From an uncultured Bacteroidota bacterium (GTDB lineage: Bacteria > Bacteroidota > Bacteroidia > Bacteroidales > F082): DNA of 64,000 bases. The position numbers and the translations under genes were made by a program. Positions 9,301 through 18,117 of this stretch are shown here, in pieces; the first letter of the stretch is position 1; every line of letters begins with the position of its first letter. The notes below the pieces were generated by a model, which saw only the letters and a list, made by a program, of their open reading frames with translations, was not told the DNA's origin and searched no databases. The stretch lies in NCBI GenBank assembly GCA_903957365.1, contig CAJBPB010000295.1, positions 1 to 64,000 of the forward strand, given 5' to 3'.

Positions 9301-9328
9301 ACGGGGCGGAATTCGCCCCGTTTTTTTT
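9301..9328 (+). terminator. Strong intrinsic terminator after the micro-gene
   Basis: ACGGGGCG and CGCCCCGT form a perfect 8-pair GC-rich stem around a 5-base loop, followed by seven or eight T. It is an unusually GC-rich patch in this AT-rich DNA. Confidence 0.9.
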
Positions 9329-9647
9329 GTGAAGATTTTTATACAAAAGGATAATAATTATACGAAAAGCTTCTGATCGATTGGTTTCTTCTGAAACCGG
9401 AAATGGGCAGAAAGAGTATTCTCTTCGCGTATTTTATCAAAAACAAAACTTGACAACTATTCATTTCACTGCTTTTTATTCAAGCGCTTACAATAGTCCA
9501 AAAGACTTTAAATAATTCTTTACTGTACAAAAATCAACAATTAATTGTAACGGTTAGGTTCATTATTTTCATGTATTCAGTCACTATTGTATAAAGTTTA
9601 CTGAGATTCTGAAGCATTCTCACAAGAACTAAAAGATGTGATTTCGA
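9329..9647. other. Gene-free stretch, nothing recognised
   Basis: About 320 AT-rich bases between the micro-gene terminator and the 3' end of the helicase gene. I see no convincing frame, hairpin, tRNA or repeat here. Confidence 0.6.
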
Positions 9648-12158
9648 TTAGTTGAAAGATTCATCAATCACACCCAAATGCTCTAAATGTGATAAAACCA
9701 TTTTGATATCTGCATAAGATACATCATCGCCCAAAACATGTTTGGCGCTGCCGAGGCTCAGGTCATGTGTTTCGGTGAAATATTCAGAGATGAGGTCAAT
9801 TTTATCTTTGGTAAGAAATTGATCCACATCCAGTTGGCCGGTTTTCACAAAAGCGGATAGATGACTGAGAATGGTAGTAACAGCAAAATTTCGTTCTTCA
9901 GCGATCTCTTCCGGGCTTTTACCGGCTTTATACATATCAAAACTAACTTGTTTCGTATCGGTTTTTGGTGCCTTCTCAACCTCTTTTGGTTCGCTTGTAT
10001 CGATAGATAGGCCAAGATTGTTGCGGTTGCTGTAATCTGAAATCATCTCAAGTAGTATGCCTCCGTAAGCCGCCAGTTTCTTTTTACCAATGCCTTTGAT
10101 TTGTTTCAATGCAAGCAGGTTCAATGGTAATTCTTCGCTGATACCATTCAGGGCTTTCCATGGTAAAATGAGGTCGGGCCGCACATTCAGTTCTTCTGCA
10201 AGATTATCGCGCCACTTTTTCAGTTGCCTGTACAATCCCAGGTTTTTCTGGTTGCCAAAACTGTCTTTGATCTCCTTTTTCTTCATCATTGGCATCTCGA
10301 TCGCTGCCTTGGCACGGGTTTCGACATATTTTGAAACTGAAAAACCATGGTTCGATACAAGCAAACATTGCTGACGGATAAAAAGTTCGGAAAGCAAGCG
10401 CTCCTGCGCATCATTTAATGATTTACGTATGGTTGTATTGTCAGTAACAAATTCAATATGAGCGCTTTGAATTGTTTCATTTATCTTCGGAATGAAATAT
10501 TCAATGGCTTTACGGATACGTTCCTGTAAAATTTCATTTTGTTCAATATCTGGTTGCTGCGATGCATATTGGGCTATTTGTCTGCGAAACTTTTCACCTA
10601 TTTCAAACACTTCTGATTTGAATTTCTGTATCAGTGAATCAAACAAATTACGGCCTGAATCATCCACAGCACCTGCATTTTCCGATAACAGTCTGCTTAG
10701 CGAAAACATGCGTTTCAATTGCGGTTCAAAGTCGAATAGTTCATGCAAAAGAGATTGCTGATAACCAATTTTAGCATCTTCAAGTCGTTGTGTGTCAGGT
10801 GGATTGTCCTGGATCTGGTGTACAAAACTATTCACGCCGGCATCATGACGAATCGAACGACGTAATATAGGAGTGCTCAAAACCATGCCTTCCAGCGTTT
10901 TACATCTGCTGAGCGCAACATAAACCTGTCCGTGTGTGAATGAAGCATTGGCGTTGATGATGGCTTTCTCGAAAGTGAGTCCCTGACTTTTGTGTATAGT
11001 GATCGCCCATGCAAGTTTCAGTGGATATTGTGTAAATGTGCCAATAACCGTTTCGCTTATTTCTTTGGTGGTTTCGTTCAGGGTATATCTGCAATTATTC
11101 CATTCCAGTGGCACAACCTCAATTTCTTCTTCATCTCCTTTGCATTGCACGCTCAAAACCTTATCGCTGATTTGTACAAGTGTGCCGATTTTTCCGTTGT
11201 AAAAAGCCTTTGCCGGATTTGGATCGTTTTTTACAAACATCACCTGCGCACCAACTTTCAAGGCAAGATCCTGATCAGTTGGGTAGGCATACTCTGGGAA
11301 GTCGCCGGTAACCGTAGCGTCAAATTTTTTTAACTTTCCTTGCAGTGCCAGCAGTTTCGCTTCATTAATTTTCTGGCTCTGGTGGTTGTGGGTGGTAAGT
11401 GTGATATATCCTTCATCGTCCGACGGATTAAAACCGGGTAAATGCCTTTGGTTCAGTTGATCAATGGTTGCATCATCCAGTTCGTTTTCGCGAACTTTGT
11501 TGAGCATGGCAATAAACTGTTCATCCTGCTGCCTGAAAACTTCGGTAAGCTCAAGGCTGATATAATCTGTTTTTTTTAAGGCCAGACTGCTGAAGAAATA
11601 AACTGAATCATAATACGGACGAAGTATTTCCCATTCATCCTCTTTGGCAACAGGTGCCAGTTGCTGCACATCGCCAATCATCAACAATTGCACTCCCCCA
11701 AAAGGCACTGACCGATATCGGTAACGGCGCAAAACGCTGTCAATTGCATCGAGCAGATCGGCGCGTACCATGCTTATTTCGTCAATAACCAACAAATCAA
11801 GACTTTTTATAATATTGATCTTTTCGCGTGTCATTTTCTGGTAACGGGAAGCGGCGCTTTTATCATTGTTGGCTGTAATTGAAAACCGGCCTGAACGTGA
11901 AATGTCAGCGGCGAATTCCTCTGGAATCTGCGGTCCGAAGGGAAGTTGAAAGAATGAATGAATAGTAACGCCACCGGCATTGATTGCCGCAACACCTGTT
12001 GGCGCGACAATGACCATTCTTTTGGCTGTTTTCAGGCGGAGCTGATGCAGAAATGTGGTTTTCCCCGTTCCTGCCTTCCCCGTTAAAAATAAATGTTTGT
12101 CGGTGAAATTCACGAAATCGAAAGCGAGTTGTAGTTGTTCAGTTGAAATGAAAGTCAT
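9648..12158 (-). CDS. PIF1-like superfamily 1 helicase with HRDC and C-terminal helix-turn-helix domains
   Basis: An 836-residue ATP-dependent helicase. Walker A is GKAGTGKTT at about 27-35 and Walker B is LLVIDEISM at about 122-130. The helicase core ends with WAITIHKSQGLTFEKA and VYVALSRCKTLEGMVL, the PIF1/RecD-type motifs V-VI. A long helical linker with several charged segments follows. An HRDC domain sits at about 640-710 (LYRQLKKWRDNLAEEL ... KQIKGIGKKKLAAYG). The last 100 residues form a helix-turn-helix domain like that at the end of some RecQ proteins (MYKAGKSPEEIAEERNFAV). The architecture suggests a genome-maintenance helicase, perhaps with Pif1-like G-quadruplex or R-loop work; that role is inference. 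It appears monocistronic. Confidence 0.9.
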   Translation of the reverse strand: MTFISTEQLQLAFDFVNFTDKHLFLTGKAGTGKTTFLHQLRLKTAKRMVIVAPTGVAAINAGGVTIHSFFQLPFGPQIPEEFAADISRSGRFSITANNDKSAASRYQKMTREKINIIKSLDLLVIDEISMVRADLLDAIDSVLRRYRYRSVPFGGVQLLMIGDVQQLAPVAKEDEWEILRPYYDSVYFFSSLALKKTDYISLELTEVFRQQDEQFIAMLNKVRENELDDATIDQLNQRHLPGFNPSDDEGYITLTTHNHQSQKINEAKLLALQGKLKKFDATVTGDFPEYAYPTDQDLALKVGAQVMFVKNDPNPAKAFYNGKIGTLVQISDKVLSVQCKGDEEEIEVVPLEWNNCRYTLNETTKEISETVIGTFTQYPLKLAWAITIHKSQGLTFEKAIINANASFTHGQVYVALSRCKTLEGMVLSTPILRRSIRHDAGVNSFVHQIQDNPPDTQRLEDAKIGYQQSLLHELFDFEPQLKRMFSLSRLLSENAGAVDDSGRNLFDSLIQKFKSEVFEIGEKFRRQIAQYASQQPDIEQNEILQERIRKAIEYFIPKINETIQSAHIEFVTDNTTIRKSLNDAQERLLSELFIRQQCLLVSNHGFSVSKYVETRAKAAIEMPMMKKKEIKDSFGNQKNLGLYRQLKKWRDNLAEELNVRPDLILPWKALNGISEELPLNLLALKQIKGIGKKKLAAYGGILLEMISDYSNRNNLGLSIDTSEPKEVEKAPKTDTKQVSFDMYKAGKSPEEIAEERNFAVTTILSHLSAFVKTGQLDVDQFLTKDKIDLISEYFTETHDLSLGSAKHVLGDDVSYADIKMVLSHLEHLGVIDESFN

Positions 12159-12258
12159 TGCGGATTGTTTTGTTCTGTAACCGGACTAAATTAGTAATTA
12201 TGTTAATACCATGACAAACAATTTATTGTGATTGTTAAAGTGGAGGCAGTAATACTGC

Positions 12259-12382
12259 AAACAGGATAAATTTTCGTATCGAACCGCACATAAAGATTGG
12301 GCTAAAGCCCATATTGTATTGATTTTCAATTTTCCCCGACCTGAAGGTCGGGGTTAATAATATGCGACGATTTATCCTGTTT
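12259..12382. repeat. REP/MITE-like palindromic element
   Basis: A roughly 124-base element bounded by a perfect 13-base inverted repeat: AAACAGGATAAAT at 12259-12271 and its complement at 12370-12382. Inside are two hairpins: TGGGCTAAAGCCCA at 12298-12311, and CCCCGACCTGAAGGTCGGGG at 12334-12353. It has no coding capacity. The nested palindromes in an intergenic gap fit a non-autonomous element mobilised by a REP-associated (IS200-like) or other transposase; that is inference, and no transposase lies in this window. It separates the divergent helicase and YdeI-type genes and could also end transcripts. Confidence 0.7.
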
Positions 12383-12422
12383 TTACTATAAAAAGAATTT
12401 TTTCAGAAAATACATATTGGCT

Positions 12423-12430
12423 TATTTTTG
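12423..12430 (+). promoter_or_regulatory. -7 promoter element for the YdeI-type gene
   Basis: TATTTTTG matches TAnnTTTG exactly and lies 19 bases before the start codon at 12450, giving a very short leader. Confidence 0.45.
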
Positions 12431-12449
12431 AAATCTAAAATTTAATGAT

Positions 12450-13064
12450 ATGGAAGGAAAGAATGTTGTTTTTGACCAGTATATTTTAAATGCCGCACCT
12501 TTTGCCCGGGATATTCTGCATCATATTCGTTCAGTAGTTCATCAGGCTTGTCCACAGGTTGAGGAAAGTCTGAAATGGGGATTTCCTCATTTTGGCTATA
12601 AAGGTGCTATTTTATGCAGTATGGCTGCATTTAAAAACCATTGTGCATTTGGATTCTGGTTAGGTTGTCAAATGACCGACAATTTCAAACTGATGGAATC
12701 GAATGATAAAACAGGCATGGGAAATTTCGGACAGTTGAAGTCGTTGAGTGATTTGCCTTCAGATGAAATCCTGATACTTTACATCCGTGAAGCTATGGAG
12801 CTGAGTGAAAAGGGAATAAAAATACAGAAATCGAAACCTGTTTCCGTAAAGGAACTTATCGTTCCTGAATACTTCGCGCAAGCGATTGCTCAGGATGCGA
12901 AAGCCAGAACAGTATTTGAAACTTTCAGTCCGGGCAAAAAGAAGGAATACATCATGTGGATTACTGAAGCAAAAACAGATGCTACAAGACAAAAACGGTT
13001 GGAACAGTCATTAGCGTGGATTGCCGAAGGTAAATCGCGAAACTGGAAGTATGAGAAGTGTTGA
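12450..13064 (+). CDS. YdeI/DUF1801-type protein (OmpD-associated family)
   Basis: A 204-residue soluble protein. The N-terminal part (about 15-120) has the DUF1801 fold signature: LHHIRSVVHQACPQVEESLKW, then GFPHFGYKGAILCSMAAFK. The C-terminal part (about 140-204) is a YdeI-like segment: PEYFAQAIAQDAKARTVFE, then KEYIMWITEAKTDATRQKR. YdeI in enterobacteria was linked to polymyxin resistance, and similar proteins to bacteriocin protection, but no biochemical role is established for this branch. It is a single gene with its own -7 box close to the start. Confidence 0.88.
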   Translation: MEGKNVVFDQYILNAAPFARDILHHIRSVVHQACPQVEESLKWGFPHFGYKGAILCSMAAFKNHCAFGFWLGCQMTDNFKLMESNDKTGMGNFGQLKSLSDLPSDEILILYIREAMELSEKGIKIQKSKPVSVKELIVPEYFAQAIAQDAKARTVFETFSPGKKKEYIMWITEAKTDATRQKRLEQSLAWIAEGKSRNWKYEKC

Positions 13065-13147
13065 AGAGTTCAAAGGTTGAATGTTGAAAGTTTAAAGATT
13101 GAACTATTTTTCATGTTCTGGAAGATAAAAAACACTAAAAACTCTTG

Positions 13148-14659
13148 TTACCAGTTGATATAATGAATTTTGAAATCGTCATTGGTATATCCGCCAATCA
13201 CTTGCAGACGGCCCTCTTCAGCGTCTTTCACACTGGTAAATGCGTTTGATGTACGGTGACCACGGTCTGTCCAGGGCCATCCTGGAAATTTCTCAAGCAG
13301 AATTTCGTTGAATTTATAAGTAAGGTTGAAATCGTCTTTTTCCTGATGAATATTACTGACAAGCATATTATACGATTTAACGCCTTTGCCTTCGATATCA
13401 CAGAAACAGGATGAAAAAACGAAATAGTAATATGGTCCGCGCGTGTAATCAACGATGGGAGATTCAATAAAAATATCCATATTATCTTCCTGCCGGTCGA
13501 TCTCAGGATTGAGGTTGTTCCGGTAGATATTACCAATCAGATTGTAACAGACATCGATACCGGTAACAAATAAATCGAAATCACCGTCACCATCATAATC
13601 ACCCCATCGTGCGATTCCATTTGAAACACCTGTCAGCCCTGCCATATAATCGATAAAACCAACATTTTTCCTGTTTTCAAAAACAATTGTATAAGGGCGT
13701 TCCAGACTTTCGCCACTGATCACAAAATCAGGATCACCATCAGCATCAAAGTCACTTACGTCAATTTTTGAGTTCATTAATTGCCGCATTCCGTTTTCCC
13801 TTTGTTCTTCAAACTGCATTTCTTTATAAGCACGAAAAACACGTGTATAAGGTGTTCCGTAGGTTGATGTCCCACTCACGACAAAATCAAGCATATTGTC
13901 AAGATTATAATCGAGCCATGCGCCATCACTATGTTTCAGGCCGGGAAACATTTGCGGGAGTAATTTATATCCGTTATTCTGGTAAATGTAAATACGTGTT
14001 ATTGGTCCGGAACCCGATAATCCGGTAAGCAAAATATCGAGGCTGCCGTTGCGGTTAATGTCTCCCCAACGTGCACTACCAAATTGGATGCCGGGCAGAC
14101 TGATTTTGCTTTCGGTTAGTTTGCCTTCTGTATTCTCGTAAATCCTTGTGAAAATCATTCGGTTATTGTCGCCACCCGCTATCAATATATCAAGATCACC
14201 ATCGTTGTCAAAATCACCAAATTCAACCGAGCCATCAATAAGCCCATCTATAAAAGAAGGAATACGGGCAAAAGTTCCATTTGTTTGCTGCAGAAATACA
14301 CCTGCAACAGGCTTGTTTCCTAAGCCCAGACCAGTCAGTACAACGTCCTGTAAACCATCTTTGTTAAAATCGGCAACATCCATATCTCCCCGGCTGAAAG
14401 CAGGCAGACTGTTGTTTGTGATAGTGAACTGATCCTGCGCTGTTTGCTTGTAATAATTGGTTTTGGGCTGCATTTTGTTGTTCACCAGTTCTCCACTATG
14501 TAACAGGTCAAGTTTCGATTCGCGCAAAATCCAGATTCCTGTTGAATTGGCTAATCCCTGAGGCTGCTTGTTAATTTCAGTAAAAACCTGGGCCTGTGTA
14601 ATCGAAACAAGCAGATTAAGGGTGATAAGAATAAAGAGATTGATTGAAAATTTTGTCAC
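13148..14659 (-). CDS. Secreted FG-GAP/VCBS repeat protein
   Basis: A 503-residue protein predicted to start at GTG 14659, since no ATG lies near and residues 1-23 from it form a good signal peptide (ending ITQAQ). From about 85 to 380 it carries calcium-binding FG-GAP/VCBS repeats of the form DFNKDGLQDVVLTG, DFDNDGDLDILIAG, DINRNGSLDILLTG, DFDADGDPDFVISG and DYDGDGDFDLFVTG, expected to build a beta propeller. The last 110 residues lack repeats and do not look like a T9SS sorting domain. The gene follows the hybrid kinase by 9 bases on the same strand, so it is probably co-transcribed with it. Confidence 0.85.
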   Translation of the reverse strand: MTKFSINLFILITLNLLVSITQAQVFTEINKQPQGLANSTGIWILRESKLDLLHSGELVNNKMQPKTNYYKQTAQDQFTITNNSLPAFSRGDMDVADFNKDGLQDVVLTGLGLGNKPVAGVFLQQTNGTFARIPSFIDGLIDGSVEFGDFDNDGDLDILIAGGDNNRMIFTRIYENTEGKLTESKISLPGIQFGSARWGDINRNGSLDILLTGLSGSGPITRIYIYQNNGYKLLPQMFPGLKHSDGAWLDYNLDNMLDFVVSGTSTYGTPYTRVFRAYKEMQFEEQRENGMRQLMNSKIDVSDFDADGDPDFVISGESLERPYTIVFENRKNVGFIDYMAGLTGVSNGIARWGDYDGDGDFDLFVTGIDVCYNLIGNIYRNNLNPEIDRQEDNMDIFIESPIVDYTRGPYYYFVFSSCFCDIEGKGVKSYNMLVSNIHQEKDDFNLTYKFNEILLEKFPGWPWTDRGHRTSNAFTSVKDAEEGRLQVIGGYTNDDFKIHYINW

Positions 14660-14668
14660 GCGCGTGAA

Positions 14669-17467
14669 TTATTGTTTTTCAAAATTAAATATTTTTTTGA
14701 AAGTATCAACCAATGTTTCAATATTGAAAGGTTTACTGATAAAACCATCAAATCCCATATCAATATATTTCTGGCCCTCATCGAGCATTGCAAAGGCTGT
14801 AACTGCAATAACAGGCACATGCAAACCCATTGATTTTATTTTTTTCATGGCTGTGATGCCATCCATTTCAGGCATCTGAATATCCATCAGAATAAGATCA
14901 ACCTTCGATTTGGAAACGATATCTACTGCTATTAAACCGTTTGTCGCATAAATCACATTGCATTTCAGACGCTTTAACATCAATCCGGCCAGGTGGTGGT
15001 TTGTTTCAAGATCTTCTGCGACCAAAATGGTTTTGTTGTGGTAGTCAACTTTCCCAATATGTTTAGTCTGCTGAATCATATTTTCGGTTCCGGCAAACTC
15101 GAGTTCAGCGGGGAGTGTGAAATAAAAGACTGTCCCATGGCCTTCTACTGATTCGACCCATATTTTACCGCCGAGTAATTGAGTTAGGTTTCTGGTTATA
15201 GCAAGCCCCAATCCTGTCCCTCCGTATAGTCTTGTATGTGAGTCATCAGCTTGTCGGAAGCGCTCAAAAACAACTTCGAGTTTTGAGTCAGGAATACCGA
15301 TTCCGGAGTCACGAACATAAAATTCGAAATGATCTTCGATATGTAAAACGCCGAATTCAATCTCACCATTTGAAGTAAACTTCAAAGCGTTACTGATCAA
15401 ATTGGTCAGTATTTGCTGCAGACGCAACCGATCCGTGGTGATTTTGGATTGTTCAATAGCTACGCGGTGATTTAATATAAGGTGAACTCCTTTTTTTCCG
15501 GTCCGGTCGAGCTGTTGTTTAAAGGTGTTGTATGTTTCGTCGAGTACAGTGGCAACCGGGAAAGTTGTTGGCTGTATTTTTAACTCGCCCGCCTCAATTT
15601 TCGAAATGTCAATGATATCGTTGATGAGGTTAAGCAGCAATTTTCCGCTCGATTTTATCATGTTTACAAATTCGGTTTTTTCCTCTTCATCATATTCTGG
15701 TGATGAAAGTAAATCGGAAAATCCCAGAATGGCATTCATTGGTGTTCTGATTTCATGTGACATATTTGCCAGAAACGCAGATTTTAGTTTATCAGATTCC
15801 TCTGCTTTGTTTTTTGCACGAATCAATTCAAGTTCAAACTCTTTTTGCGGAGTAATGTTATCCATCACAGCGACATAACCGATGAAAACATTGTCGTTAA
15901 ACATGGGCGCAACTTTCAAATGAAACCAGTTGATTACTTCATGAATAATCATCCGATAGGAAATTTCTCCAACCTGATGGTTGATACGATGAATATTTTC
16001 CCAGAAATCTATTACTTCGTCACGGTCTTCAATAATAATATGATCAAGCCATATGCCTTCAGAAAACAGATTTTCCGGAATATCTGTAATCTCAAGCAAT
16101 CGTTTGTTCATAAATACAATGCGACCCTTTTCGTTGGTCACAATAATGCCCGAAGGAGAAGTTTCAGAGATTGTCTTAAATTTTTCTTCACTTTTTCTGA
16201 GCGAGTCAAGTAAGACTTCGTGTGCCAGAATTTCTTCTTTTAATTCTTTCGTACGTGTATCAACCCTTTGCTCGAGTGACCGGTTCATCAACGCAAGATT
16301 TTGACTCTGCTTTCTGTTTTTAGTGTATCGCCAGATTGCAATCAATGCAATTAAAACAAAAGTTAAACTGATAATCAGGACAATGAATATTTTTAAACGC
16401 ATTTCCTGCTCTTTCACTTTCAGTCGTAATATTTCATTGTCAGCATCTAATTTGCTTGTTTCATAACGCACTCTGATTTCGGTCATCTCATAAGATCTCC
16501 GTTCGTTCGAAATAGACTCACTAAGTTTAGAAACCTTATGGGTTAGAAGAAGCGCTTCTTCAAATTGTTTTTTTTCTGCAAGAATTTTACTTTGAAGTTC
16601 ATAGTTCACTATGAGAAGCTGACTGTTGTTCTGGCTGAGAGCCATACTTTCTGCTTTTTTAAGCAAATCAAACGCGGTTGCAAAATCATTGCGTTTGATA
16701 TATATTTCAGCTAATGAATTGTAAATCATAGCAAGACCAAAATCAGCCTTCTCTTTAATGTATTCTGTCTCGGCCAGCTTTAGATATGAAAAGGCGTCAT
16801 CCAGCCTGTCAAGCTTTAGCATTGCTTTCCCAAGATTTCCATAGATGTTAGCCAGCTCAATAGATTCATTCTTTTTTTTGCGGATTTCAATGGCTTTATT
16901 AAAGAAATTTAATGCTTTCTCAAGTTCATTAAGTTTTATAAGCGCCATTCCAATGGTATTGTACGAATAGGCTACCTGTGATTCGTCTTTTAAAAACTCT
17001 TTGATTGCCAGTGATTTGTATTGGTAATTAAGGGCTTCTTCAAATTCATTATTTGAAAAATAAACGTTGCCAATGTTAGCAAGGGTGAAAGCAGTTCCCA
17101 TGCTGTCTTTAAGGGTTTCAAATATTTTAAGTGCTTCGAAATGGAGTATGAATGATTTTTCGTAAATATGAAGTTTACGATAGCAAACCCCTTCTTCGTT
17201 CAGGATTCTTGCTTTGAAAAGCTCGTTGCCCGGTTCATTGAAAAGTTGTTCAGCTTCTCTGGCAAGATCAATCCCGCGCGCGGGATCAAGGTTACGAAGT
17301 GACGAGATTAATTGCTCGTAAATGATCAGTTTTTCCTGACCTTCTTTGGTCTTTAATAAATTAGTAAGGCTGTCGGTTGTTGGATTATTGTTGCCAAAAA
17401 TACTGGTTGGAAAATGTAAACCAATCATTATCAAGGTGACAAAAAGAAGCATTAATTTGCTTCGCAT
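14669..17467 (-). CDS. TPR-containing hybrid sensor histidine kinase/response regulator
   Basis: A 932-residue membrane kinase. The signal peptide is about 1-25. Periplasmic TPR repeats run from about 45 to 320, for example NIGNVYFSNNEFEEALNYQ at 131-149. One membrane span covers about 359-380. A coiled coil (385-425) and a PAS domain (about 425-540) follow. The HisKA box is FLANMSHEIRTPMNAILGF with phospho-His571. The ATPase lobe shows NALKFTSNG, DSGIGIP and YGGTGLGLAI. A C-terminal receiver has phospho-acceptor Asp862 in LILMDIQMPEMDG. The next gene on this strand is an FG-GAP protein 9 bases away, and a stand-alone receiver lies upstream. The signal sensed is unknown. Confidence 0.92.
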   Translation of the reverse strand: MRSKLMLLFVTLIMIGLHFPTSIFGNNNPTTDSLTNLLKTKEGQEKLIIYEQLISSLRNLDPARGIDLAREAEQLFNEPGNELFKARILNEEGVCYRKLHIYEKSFILHFEALKIFETLKDSMGTAFTLANIGNVYFSNNEFEEALNYQYKSLAIKEFLKDESQVAYSYNTIGMALIKLNELEKALNFFNKAIEIRKKKNESIELANIYGNLGKAMLKLDRLDDAFSYLKLAETEYIKEKADFGLAMIYNSLAEIYIKRNDFATAFDLLKKAESMALSQNNSQLLIVNYELQSKILAEKKQFEEALLLTHKVSKLSESISNERRSYEMTEIRVRYETSKLDADNEILRLKVKEQEMRLKIFIVLIISLTFVLIALIAIWRYTKNRKQSQNLALMNRSLEQRVDTRTKELKEEILAHEVLLDSLRKSEEKFKTISETSPSGIIVTNEKGRIVFMNKRLLEITDIPENLFSEGIWLDHIIIEDRDEVIDFWENIHRINHQVGEISYRMIIHEVINWFHLKVAPMFNDNVFIGYVAVMDNITPQKEFELELIRAKNKAEESDKLKSAFLANMSHEIRTPMNAILGFSDLLSSPEYDEEEKTEFVNMIKSSGKLLLNLINDIIDISKIEAGELKIQPTTFPVATVLDETYNTFKQQLDRTGKKGVHLILNHRVAIEQSKITTDRLRLQQILTNLISNALKFTSNGEIEFGVLHIEDHFEFYVRDSGIGIPDSKLEVVFERFRQADDSHTRLYGGTGLGLAITRNLTQLLGGKIWVESVEGHGTVFYFTLPAELEFAGTENMIQQTKHIGKVDYHNKTILVAEDLETNHHLAGLMLKRLKCNVIYATNGLIAVDIVSKSKVDLILMDIQMPEMDGITAMKKIKSMGLHVPVIAVTAFAMLDEGQKYIDMGFDGFISKPFNIETLVDTFKKIFNFEKQ

Positions 17468-17503
17468 AGTATGGGATTATTAAAACAATGATTTATATTA
17501 TGA

Positions 17504-17511
17504 CAAAGATA
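17504..17511 (-). promoter_or_regulatory. -7 promoter element for the hybrid kinase gene
   Basis: Read on the minus strand this is TATCTTTG, an exact TAnnTTTG match, 36 bases before the kinase start. It suggests the kinase can be expressed apart from the upstream receiver gene. Confidence 0.4.
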
Positions 17512-17544
17512 ATTAAATCTGAATAGCTGCTCGAAATCAATTAA

Positions 17545-17958
17545 TTAAGCGATGAACATTGAGATAGTTTCAATAAGTGTTTTAGGTACAATGGGTTTTG
17601 AAATATAAGCATCAAAAGGAGCATTCAGTCTGTCGAATAATGGCGAATCGGTGAAAGTACTCTGTGATAGTACTGGTAACGTTGATTTGGTTTTTTTTAT
17701 TCGCAATGTTGTTTCTAGGCCATCCATGACCGGCATATTGTAATCCATCAGAACAAGATCAATGTTTTGTTCTGAACTAATGATTTCGAGTGCTTTGAAC
17801 CCATCTTCAGCCCAGACTATTGAAGCGCCTGTTCGTAAAAGCATGGCTTTTATAAGCAAATAATTGACTTTCACATCGTCAACAACTAAAATTGTTTTAT
17901 TCTTGAAAACAGCTTCCAGTTGTATCAAATTCTCATTTTTAATCTCGTTTGTTTTCAT
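17545..17958 (-). CDS. Stand-alone response regulator receiver protein
   Basis: A 137-residue protein made of a short N-terminal extension and one CheY-like receiver. The acidic pair is DD27-28 in ILVVDD, the phospho-acceptor is Asp72 in LVLMDYNMPVMDG, and the conserved lysine is in DAYISKPIVP near the C-terminus. There is no output domain. It lies 77 bases upstream of the hybrid kinase on the same strand, so it may act as a phosphate relay or sink for that kinase, or for another. Confidence 0.88.
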   Translation of the reverse strand: MKTNEIKNENLIQLEAVFKNKTILVVDDVKVNYLLIKAMLLRTGASIVWAEDGFKALEIISSEQNIDLVLMDYNMPVMDGLETTLRIKKTKSTLPVLSQSTFTDSPLFDRLNAPFDAYISKPIVPKTLIETISMFIA

Positions 17959-18117
17959 TGTTTTGGCAATCTAAAATCCTAAAATTACTTATCTATAAAC
18001 GTACCAATCAAATAAAACACACAAGATCAATTGTTTACATTATTTATATTATATTTTTATTCTCCCAAAATGTATAAAAAGTCTCAAATTGGGAATTTGA
18101 TAAATTATTTTTATCAA

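Noticed and set aside
12334-12353. Simple intrinsic terminator
   Set aside because: The hairpin has no T run after it and is part of a larger symmetric element, so it is listed as a repeat.
13065-13147. Short repeat around TTCAAAGGTTGAATGTTGAA
   Set aside because: Copies are too few and diverged to call a repeat with confidence.
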